A stretch of 54,192 nt of DNA from Spirochaetota bacterium (GTDB lineage Bacteria; Spirochaetota; Spirochaetia; Treponematales; UBA12059). Below, piece after piece: positions 47,340-54,192 of this stretch; the stretch's first letter is position 1; every line of letters begins with the position of its first letter. Location of the stretch: positions 1 through 54,192 of the forward strand of contig QKAK01000193.1 of the NCBI GenBank assembly GCA_003247225.1. The letters are read 5' to 3'. The position numbers were made by a program, and so were the translations under genes. The notes beneath the pieces are model-generated. The model did not search any database. It saw only the letters and a program-made list of their open reading frames with translations, and was not told the DNA's origin.

Positions 47340-48377
47340 TCAAAAGAGCGCCAGGACGCCGTTGACCGGACCGCGCAGGAAGGCCTCGAACATCGGGCTC
47401 GCGCCCTGCGCCAGGTATCGCTGCAGCTTCGCCACGTCGCAGATGTTCTCGCCGGCGACGGCGAACTGGATGACGCTGCCGTGCTTGACCTTGCCCCACT
47501 TGAACAGGGCGTTCAGGTTGACGATGCGCTCGCCGTCGTAGTAGACGAGCACGTCGAGGTCCGGATGCTTGACCTTGAAGCTGTCGATGATGCGCTTCCA
47601 CGCCTCGACGTTGCCGTTGTGGAACAGCTCGTTGGTGACGAGCACGCCGTACATCGGCGTCATCCTGGAGCCGGGCTTAGGCCCGGCGGCGGGCTTCGGG
47701 GCGGCGGCGGGCGCCCGTTCCTCGACCGGGGCGGCCGCCTTGGCCTTGGCCCCGGCCTTCGCCTTGCCGGGCTTCGCCCCCTTCGCCGCCTTCTGGGCCT
47801 TCGGCGGCTTCGGGGCCGGCGCCTCCTTCGGCGCCTTGTACGCGCACGGGCCCTTGAGCAGCGCTGGAATCTCCTTGGGCGCCTCGCCCTCGTACAGGGC
47901 CAGGAGCGCGTCCGCGGCCTTCGTGGCCAGGGAGGCGTCGTACTCCTTGCCGAAGCAGCCGACGTAGGCGACGAGCAGCTCGGACTTGTTGACGCGGTCT
48001 ATCTTGGCGACGTGGGCCGGGTTCTTCGGGTTGACGGCGATCACGCCGACGTCCGGGTGGTTATAGAGCATCACCAGGTCGAACGCGTTCCAGGAGGCCG
48101 CCGCCTTGAGTGCCGCGTCGAAGCCGGTCACGGTGGATCGGGCGTTCCTGGCCGCGGCGTAATACCCGAACTTGTCGACGAGCAGCATCGATACGAACGG
48201 CAGTATCTCGTCGCCGCCCACTGCCTTGTCGGCTATCATGGCGTCGAGAGCGTCGGCCAGGTTCTCGCCTCCCGCTAAGCTCTCGGCCAGCGCTACCGTC
48301 GCCTTGACGTGACGGACCGACGCGTTGAACGTTTCCCTGGACGACAAGGACTCGTACTTGCAGCTCGAGGCAATCAT
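47340..48377 (-). CDS. Hypothetical protein: N-terminal globular domain, basic Ala/Lys/Pro linker, C-terminal HPr-like domain
   Basis: Linker YKAPKEAPAPKPPKAQKAAKGAKPGKAKAGAKAKAAAP; C-terminus VLVTNELFHNGNVEAWKRIIDSFKVKHPDLDVLVYYDGERIVNLNALFKWGKVKHGSVIQFAVAGENI has the HPr beta-alpha-beta-beta-alpha-beta-alpha pattern. Confidence 0.7.
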   Translation of the reverse strand: MIASSCKYESLSSRETFNASVRHVKATVALAESLAGGENLADALDAMIADKAVGGDEILPFVSMLLVDKFGYYAAARNARSTVTGFDAALKAAASWNAFDLVMLYNHPDVGVIAVNPKNPAHVAKIDRVNKSELLVAYVGCFGKEYDASLATKAADALLALYEGEAPKEIPALLKGPCAYKAPKEAPAPKPPKAQKAAKGAKPGKAKAGAKAKAAAPVEERAPAAAPKPAAGPKPGSRMTPMYGVLVTNELFHNGNVEAWKRIIDSFKVKHPDLDVLVYYDGERIVNLNALFKWGKVKHGSVIQFAVAGENICDVAKLQRYLAQGASPMFEAFLRGPVNGVLALF

Positions 48378-48396
48378 GCTTTCCCCTTCCTTAATG

Positions 48397-48423
48397 AAAA
48401 ACGCCCCCCGAATACGGGGGGCG
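48397..48423 (-). terminator. Rho-independent terminator downstream of cfpA
   Basis: Minus strand cgccccccg-tatt-cggggggcg followed by ttttt. Confidence 0.9.
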
Positions 48424-48439
48424 CGTTCGCTACGCTCGC

Positions 48440-50497
48440 TTAGAGTTCGCGGATGCCGCCCTCGTTCTTCTTGGATCGCGGCTTCGGTCCCCGCTTGGCG
48501 CCGGCCTTCTTAGGGGCGGCGTCCACGACGCCGCTGCCCTTCGGCCGCCCGCCGCGCTTCTTAGGCGCCGGGGCTATGACGGTCTCGGCCATCGCCGGAG
48601 CCTCCGGCTCGGCGTTGAGCATGGCCAGGTAGCCCGCCGAGGCGGACTCCGGCGCCTCCTCGATCTGGGCCGGGGCGAAGCTCTGGGCGATATCCTCGCG
48701 GACGGTCGAGCGCCTGCGGCTGAACGAGGCGAACGCGGCGTCCTGGAAGCCCTTGGACACGCCGTGCAGGAACTCGTTGAGCACGTTGGCCATGCCGTCG
48801 AGCGTGGCCTTCTTGCGCTTGATCGAGCAGATGTCCACGTCCAGGAGGAGGCCCGGCTGGATGTGGTACGGGTTGATCATATAGTCGAAGCGCTGGAATT
48901 CCTTCTCGAGGAAGGTCAGCCTCTCCTCCACGACGCGGCGCTGGATCGGGTACTGGTACGCGTACATGTTCTTGAGCTTGTCGCGCATCAGGATGAGGCG
49001 GTTCTTGACCTTGTCCTTCTCGTAGATGTAGGTGCAGTTCAGGCTCTCGACGTCGGTCTCGGCCGGCTTGACGAACGCGATCTCGTCCCAGACCTTCGCG
49101 ATGTCCTCGTAGAGCGGCTCGCCGGACTTCTCCTTGATCCGCTTGCGGATCTTGCTCTTCATGATCTTCGCGAGATCGTCGAAATCGGTGATGCGCTTCA
49201 GGAACTTGGAATCCTCGTACATCATCTCCAGCACGTCCCAGAGGTGCTGGACCTCGGTCTCGAAGCTGGTGATCTGCACGTCGTAGGCCTTGCGCTCCTC
49301 GATCAGCTGGGCGTTGTCGTAGTACTGGAGGCGGATCTGGTAGCGCTCGTCCGGCAGGTGGGCGGTATCGGTGTCCTCGTACTCGCGGATGTACAGCAGG
49401 CGCGCGTTCTTGAGGTTCTCGATGTACTGGTAGCCCATCTTGGAGGTGTCGAGGATCGAGGTGATCGAGTTGACGGCGGTGTTGAAGCCGCGGTTGCGGA
49501 TGTTCTCGATGTCGATGATCTTCTTGAGGTTCTCGCGGATGTTCAGCTGGTCGAAGGTGGACGGGTCGATCTCGGCGCGGAGGTTGTTGATCCTGTCCAT
49601 CAGGTCCTTGGCGACGATGGAGTAGCGCTTCGACTTGACGTTCTCGACCTCGTCGTCGGTGTGGTCCTTCACCTTCTTCATGCGCTCGAAGATGATCTCG
49701 GTGTCGTTCAGCTCTTCCTTGCCCTCGTCGACCAGCTGGTCCTTGAGCGCCTCGATGTCCTTGTCGATCGTGTCGATGATGTGCTTGGCGATCAGGTCCT
49801 TGATCAGGTACTCGACGGTGACCTGGTAGTGGAAGATCGGGCTGATCAGCTCGGAGTCGAGGATGTTGACCGACAGCTTGACGTCGGTGACGGTCTTGGG
49901 CTTGTAGGTGTTATCCTTGAAGGCGCACTTGACCACCGAGTAGGCGTTCTCGCCGCGGATGAACGCGCCGACGTCGGTCTTCTGCCTGAGCAGCGAGTTG
50001 GTCAGGTTCTCCAGCTCGTTGACGCCGCGCTGGATATGGCCCTGGAGATGGCCGAACATGTTGACCATCGACTTCTCGATCTCGCCGGTGTTGAACTTAT
50101 CGGCGCCGCCGACCTCGTCGAGCAGGGTCGCTATCTCCTTCGGGGTATAGCGCGCCAGGGTCTTCATCTCTTCCTTGTCGATGAAGTTCCTGACCTTCTT
50201 CACCATCTCGTCCTCGGTCGTGACGATATAGCGGTTGAACATGTTCTGGTAGTTCTGGTTGAAGTAGTTGTACACCTTCTCCTTGAGGCCGCCCATCACG
50301 TCGAGGCGCTCGAGCACCTCCTTGGGTAGCCTGGAGTTGATGTGGTGGAGGACCTTGTTCGTCTCCTCGTGCAGGAGCTGGTCGACCTCTTTCTGCTGGT
50401 CGCGGTTCTCCTGCGCCAGAGAGTTGCGGGAGCCGACGGCGCTCGGCTTCTCGGGATGGTAAACGTTAGGACTCTTGGGAAGATCTATGGCGCCCAT
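48440..50497 (-). CDS. cfpA: Cytoplasmic filament protein CfpA with basic AT-hook-like C-terminal tail
   Basis: 685 aa, highly charged/helical; [60 protein letters not shown] matches my recollection of treponemal CfpA; neighbourhood with ppdK agrees. Tail [32 protein letters not shown]. Confidence 0.8.
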   Translation of the reverse strand: MGAIDLPKSPNVYHPEKPSAVGSRNSLAQENRDQQKEVDQLLHEETNKVLHHINSRLPKEVLERLDVMGGLKEKVYNYFNQNYQNMFNRYIVTTEDEMVKKVRNFIDKEEMKTLARYTPKEIATLLDEVGGADKFNTGEIEKSMVNMFGHLQGHIQRGVNELENLTNSLLRQKTDVGAFIRGENAYSVVKCAFKDNTYKPKTVTDVKLSVNILDSELISPIFHYQVTVEYLIKDLIAKHIIDTIDKDIEALKDQLVDEGKEELNDTEIIFERMKKVKDHTDDEVENVKSKRYSIVAKDLMDRINNLRAEIDPSTFDQLNIRENLKKIIDIENIRNRGFNTAVNSITSILDTSKMGYQYIENLKNARLLYIREYEDTDTAHLPDERYQIRLQYYDNAQLIEERKAYDVQITSFETEVQHLWDVLEMMYEDSKFLKRITDFDDLAKIMKSKIRKRIKEKSGEPLYEDIAKVWDEIAFVKPAETDVESLNCTYIYEKDKVKNRLILMRDKLKNMYAYQYPIQRRVVEERLTFLEKEFQRFDYMINPYHIQPGLLLDVDICSIKRKKATLDGMANVLNEFLHGVSKGFQDAAFASFSRRRSTVREDIAQSFAPAQIEEAPESASAGYLAMLNAEPEAPAMAETVIAPAPKKRGGRPKGSGVVDAAPKKAGAKRGPKPRSKKNEGGIREL

Positions 50498-50533
50498 GTG
50501 GTTCTCCTTACGGCATAATTTCGATACCCGCTA

Positions 50534-50561
50534 ATACTAACCCGAAATGGAAAAATGTAAA
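50534..50561 (-). promoter_or_regulatory. Predicted cfpA promoter
   Basis: Minus strand TTTACA (50556-50561) -N16- TAGTAT (50534-50539) in AT-rich divergent intergenic region; SD AAGGAG before ATG. Confidence 0.6.
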
Positions 50562-50695
50562 GCGTTGGCTAGTTTTTTCCAAGGATCGCTTTTCGCAATA
50601 ATATGGAAGATATCGGCGTTTCGACTTTTTAGCTTGCAAATAGGTAAAAAATAGGCAATGCTGTTTCTGTCAATAAAATAACGATAGAAGGCAGC

Positions 50696-51610
50696 ATGAG
50701 AAGACGAACCATACTAGTAATACTACTCGTAACGGCGTTCGCCTGCCTGCATGGCGAGTCGCGGTCCTCGAGCGTCGATTTCGTATTGCTCGTAGACACG
50801 TCCCTTTCCATGGCCGACGCTATAGACGACGCCAAGCGCTACGCCGCCGGCGAGGTCATCGGGCGACTCGTCGAGCCTGGCGACTGGGTCAGCGTCCTGC
50901 AATTCTACGGCCGATCCGAGGTCGTCTGGCAGGGAGACGTCCGCGGCGAGGAGGACGTAGCGGCCATCGTCCGCAGCCTGAACGGCCTGGTAGCCGACGG
51001 TCGCTATACGGATATCGGAAGCGTACTGGACGAGATGGACGCCCTGGTCATGGCTCGCGGCCAGCCCGATCGTCCCAAGTATATCCTGCTGATCACCGAC
51101 GAGCGTCAGGAGGCGCCTCAGGGCACCCGCTACTACGCTCCCGATTACGTAATCAGGCATCCGCTTCTCGAATACGTCAAGCGCGTCGACATGGGGGCGT
51201 TCCGCGTCATTACCATAGGCTACGGCCTGTCGTCGCGCATCGAGGGCGAGGCGCGCTCGCTGATGACCACGCTATCCGAGCCGCCTGCCAGGCGGGAACC
51301 GACGCTGCCTGGGGCTCCGGCCGGCGGCGATACGGCCGCGGCGACCGGGACGGACGCCGGCGCGGCCGGAACCGCGGCCGGAACCGCGGCCGGAACCGCG
51401 GCCGGAGCGGGCGCCGGCACGGAGGCATCCGACGGAAGGACGCCGAGCGCCACCGGCGGCTCCGGCAAGGCGTCGTTCGCCGGCGCGCCCCTGGCCGCTA
51501 GCCTCGCCGCGGCCGGCGCCGCGGGCATAGTCGTCGCGATCATAGCGTTCAGGCGTCGACGCCGCAGGGAAAGCGACTCGGGGAACGAGCCGGAGGAGCC
51601 TACCGCATGA
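50696..51610 (+). CDS. von Willebrand factor A domain membrane protein
   Basis: Signal peptide; DFVLLVDTSLSMADA (DxSxS MIDAS); low-complexity Ala/Gly/Thr linker; C-terminal TM plus RRRRR. Confidence 0.85.
   Translation: MRRRTILVILLVTAFACLHGESRSSSVDFVLLVDTSLSMADAIDDAKRYAAGEVIGRLVEPGDWVSVLQFYGRSEVVWQGDVRGEEDVAAIVRSLNGLVADGRYTDIGSVLDEMDALVMARGQPDRPKYILLITDERQEAPQGTRYYAPDYVIRHPLLEYVKRVDMGAFRVITIGYGLSSRIEGEARSLMTTLSEPPARREPTLPGAPAGGDTAAATGTDAGAAGTAAGTAAGTAAGAGAGTEASDGRTPSATGGSGKASFAGAPLAASLAAAGAAGIVVAIIAFRRRRRRESDSGNEPEEPTA
51362..51406 (+). repeat. 12-nt in-frame tandem repeat
   Basis: gcggccggaacc x3 plus partial; encodes (AAGT)n linker. Confidence 0.9.
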
Positions 51611-52602
51611 CGATCGACGAGGCCGCGGCGTTCCTGTCGGGCCGGGACGATTTCATCCTTTCGTCGCACGAAGGCCCCGACGCGGACGGCCTGGGGGCGG
51701 AATACGCCCTAGCCAGGGCCCTTTCGTCGCTCGGCAAGCGCGTGCGCGTAATCAACGCCAACCGGCACTCCGACGCGTACGATTTCATAGACAGGGCCGG
51801 CATCATCGAGTGCATCGACGACGTCTCGCTCGACGACGAGGAGATACGCGCCTCGACCTGCGTGCTCCTCGACACGAACGACATGATGTACGCGGGCGAC
51901 GTGGCCGATCGCATCATCGCCAAGGCCAAGGGCTCGATCGTGATCGACCACCACGAGGTGAAGGGCGACGCGCCGCCGAACGTATGCTCCGCGCCGAGCT
52001 ACTCGTCGACCTGCGAGATGCTGTACCTGATACTGAAGCGGCTCGGCCACGCGTTCACCGAGGAGACGGCCTCGGCCCTGTTCGCCGGCATGGTCTACGA
52101 CACCGGCTCCTTCGCCTACTCCAAGACCACCGCCGACACCTTCGAGGCGGCGCTGACGCTGGTACGGGCCGGCGCCAACCCGACGAGGATACACGGCGCG
52201 CTCTACGAATCGTCCGCGGTGAACGTGCTCCTGCTGCGCAAGGACGTGCTCGCCACCCTCGAGCTGTTCAGCGACAACAGGATAGCCGTCCAGACGCTCA
52301 CCTCGGGCATGCTCGCCGAGACCGGCTCGTCCAGCCAGGACGCCGAGGGCCTGATCAACGTGCCGCTGCAGGCGGCCGACGTCGAGGTGTCGATCTTCCT
52401 CAAGGAGAACGAGGAGGGCATGCTCAGGTGCTCGCTCAGGTCCAAGGGGGCGATCAACGTGGCGCAGATAGCCCAGTCCTTCGGCGGCGGCGGCCATCGG
52501 AGCGCCGCGGGCTTCAAGTCGCCCTATCCTCTTGATACGATCAAGGGCCGGGTGCTAGAACTCGTCGTCATAGCGCTGGCCGAGAGCCAGGATCCGGACT
52601 AG
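51607..52602 (+). CDS. DHH/DHHA1 phosphoesterase (NrnA-like oligoribonuclease/pAp phosphatase)
   Basis: SSHEGPDADGLGAEYALARAL, VLLDTNDM, IVIDHHEVKGD, FGGGGHRSAAGF; ATGA overlap with vWA gene. Confidence 0.9.
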   Translation: MTIDEAAAFLSGRDDFILSSHEGPDADGLGAEYALARALSSLGKRVRVINANRHSDAYDFIDRAGIIECIDDVSLDDEEIRASTCVLLDTNDMMYAGDVADRIIAKAKGSIVIDHHEVKGDAPPNVCSAPSYSSTCEMLYLILKRLGHAFTEETASALFAGMVYDTGSFAYSKTTADTFEAALTLVRAGANPTRIHGALYESSAVNVLLLRKDVLATLELFSDNRIAVQTLTSGMLAETGSSSQDAEGLINVPLQAADVEVSIFLKENEEGMLRCSLRSKGAINVAQIAQSFGGGGHRSAAGFKSPYPLDTIKGRVLELVVIALAESQDPD

Positions 52603-52641
52603 CGCCCCGCGACAGCCGTAAGCTAAGGAACGATACGCCGC

Positions 52642-54153
52642 ATGAAACGCATTACCCATACAGCATTCGCCATCGCGATAGCCGCGACGCTCGCGGTCAC
52701 GGCCTATTTCTACCTATCCGGCCGCGGCGGGCGCGAGGCGGACGAGCCGGTCCGCTATCGGGCCCTAGAGGCCGTCGACGCCACCAACCCGTCGGATCGC
52801 CCGATCGAGCCCGTCCAGGCTGTCCGGGCGACCGCGTCGATACCGCTCGAGCCGAACGAGACCCTGCTCGACCTGTACTCGTTCAACCTGGACTACGACG
52901 AGGAGGAGGAGCAGGTACTGGTCGTGCGCGACTCGGACGACGCGACCGGCGTCGTCAAGGTGGTGCTGGCCGACTACTCGCCGTTCACGCGTAAGTGGAC
53001 GCGCGCCTGGAAGGGATCGACGCTGGTCACCAAGAACAAGACCTTCCAGGTGAGCGTGAACGACCTCATAGGCGACCACAACCTGAACATCGTATGCACC
53101 GGCATGGACGACGCAAATAACCAGACGATGACGGTGTACTGGAAGTCCCAGGACGCGGACCGCGACCAGGAGGCGGCCTACGTCAAGATCCTCGAGCAGG
53201 CGGGATCGGCCGTGCTCGTGGAGGGCGGCGAGCGGCCGGACAGCTACAAGCTCGGCCAGTCGAACGCCGAGAGCTGGCCGGTCTCCGTCTGGAAGGAAGA
53301 CCCGGTCTCGGGCAACTACCTCGACCAGATCAAGGAAACCTGGCAGTGGAGCTTCGCCGACGAGGCCTACGTGCTCGTCGGCGCCGAGAGCATCCCGGGC
53401 GCCAGCATCGCTCGCCAGAAGGCGGAGTCGATACTCGACGGCACGGCCGAGACCTTCAAGGCTTTCCTCGACGGGACCTGGTACAAGGAATCGATCGACC
53501 CGTTGTCCTCGAGCGCCCTGTTCATCACCTTCCAGTCGCGCGACGAGGCGGTGCTCTTCTCCGGCGAGGGACTGACCGAGGTATACTCGTGGGAGAACTC
53601 GAACCCGACGCGCTACGGCCTCTATATAGCCTCGCGGAACCAGTCGGTCAGGAACCTGCGGCGGCTCATGGACATCGAGCTGGCCTCCGCGGACTCGGTC
53701 AGCGTCAGGGTATTCCAGGATTACCGCATCAAGGCCGATATATCCGGCAAGTGGGACGGCAGGTACCGCAGGCTGACTCCGGATATCGCCGCTTCCTTCC
53801 GGCGCGCCCCGGCGATGGCCAGGAACGCCCGATCCGACATAGGCGGCCTCTACGAGTCCGAGGACGGCTCGACGCTGTCCCTCATAGGCTCCGAGTACAT
53901 ACTGAAGGGACCGGACGGGGAAGAGCGCGGCGCGTTCTCCATCTACGAGCTGCAGGGGAAGGTCGTGCTCGACATGAGGCGCGTCGTCGAAGGGGACGGC
54001 GAGAGCGTAAGGCGCTCGTGGATCGCTACGGCGGCCGAGGCCCGCGGCTCCGACGGCCAGCCGACGCAGACGCTGACGCTCCAGGAGGCGACGATAGGCA
54101 TCCTCGGGATCGAGCCCTCCCAGTCGCCGCCCCTATCGTTCAAGAAGCGATAG
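52642..54153 (+). CDS. Pallilysin-related (Tp0751/TDE_2714-like) membrane-anchored protein
   Basis: N-terminal TM; VVKVVLADYSPFTRKWTRAWKGSTLVTKNKTFQVSVNDLIGDHNLNIVCTGMDDANNQTMTVYW; C-terminal lipocalin-like segment with FLDGTWYKE; position near cfpA. Confidence 0.55.
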   Translation: MKRITHTAFAIAIAATLAVTAYFYLSGRGGREADEPVRYRALEAVDATNPSDRPIEPVQAVRATASIPLEPNETLLDLYSFNLDYDEEEEQVLVVRDSDDATGVVKVVLADYSPFTRKWTRAWKGSTLVTKNKTFQVSVNDLIGDHNLNIVCTGMDDANNQTMTVYWKSQDADRDQEAAYVKILEQAGSAVLVEGGERPDSYKLGQSNAESWPVSVWKEDPVSGNYLDQIKETWQWSFADEAYVLVGAESIPGASIARQKAESILDGTAETFKAFLDGTWYKESIDPLSSSALFITFQSRDEAVLFSGEGLTEVYSWENSNPTRYGLYIASRNQSVRNLRRLMDIELASADSVSVRVFQDYRIKADISGKWDGRYRRLTPDIAASFRRAPAMARNARSDIGGLYESEDGSTLSLIGSEYILKGPDGEERGAFSIYELQGKVVLDMRRVVEGDGESVRRSWIATAAEARGSDGQPTQTLTLQEATIGILGIEPSQSPPLSFKKR

Positions 54154-54168
54154 CGAATTCCGGGGCCG

Positions 54169-54192
54169 CCTACGGGCCTACGGGCCTACGGG
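54169..54192. repeat. 8-nt tandem repeat running to window edge
   Basis: cctacggg x3, continuing off the window. Confidence 0.9.

Noticed and set aside
45674-47365. 563-aa plus-strand ORF antisense to ppdK
   Set aside because: Shadow ORF; ppdK on the opposite strand has clear conserved motifs.
48764-50329. 521-aa plus-strand ORF antisense to cfpA
   Set aside because: Composition (Leu/Val/Asp/Glu repeats) is the reverse-complement shadow of the cfpA codon pattern; no domain or start signal.
51362-51406. Possible CRISPR-like repeat
   Set aside because: Contiguous 12-nt in-frame coding repeat without spacers.

Overview
This is a GC-rich, gene-dense bacterial chromosomal window that looks like a spirochaete (Treponema-like) core genome. 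About 43 protein-coding genes can be supported. No rRNA, tRNA, CRISPR array, phage or transposon was seen. Recognisable blocks: a caspase-like fragment with an EF-hand loop at the left edge; asnS + D,D-carboxypeptidase; a MutY-like glycosylase and a 7TM-DISM/MCP receptor; an Rrf2-NifS-NifU Fe-S operon with a readable promoter/operator; a BMP-type (nucleoside-like) ABC importer divergent from MerR-FGGY kinase-AEC transporter; a heterodimeric ABC exporter; a FecR protein; murD; a MEMO1-family protein; a Gld-like ABC/DUF4340 operon; rnz; a DEAD-box helicase; an orphan adenine methylase overlapping queD; murE-ddl-rocD; an HD protein; a histidine kinase; a TPR protein. The right end carries ppdK, an HPr-like-domain protein, cfpA (cytoplasmic filament protein), a vWA protein, a DHH phosphoesterase and a pallilysin-related protein. 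The most interesting signals are: (1) the filament locus, where CfpA ends in an AT-hook-like/histone-like basic tail and its neighbour fuses a basic Ala/Lys/Pro linker to a C-terminal HPr-like fold next to the PEP-utilising enzyme PpdK; (2) several genes whose -10 box sits 3-10 nt before the start codon with no Shine-Dalgarno sequence, suggesting leaderless transcription; (3) a rocD 5' leader with mutually exclusive hairpins; (4) short tandem repeats across convergent gene ends, two of them spanning a stop codon. All calls come from reading the sequence and the ORF track; no database search was run.
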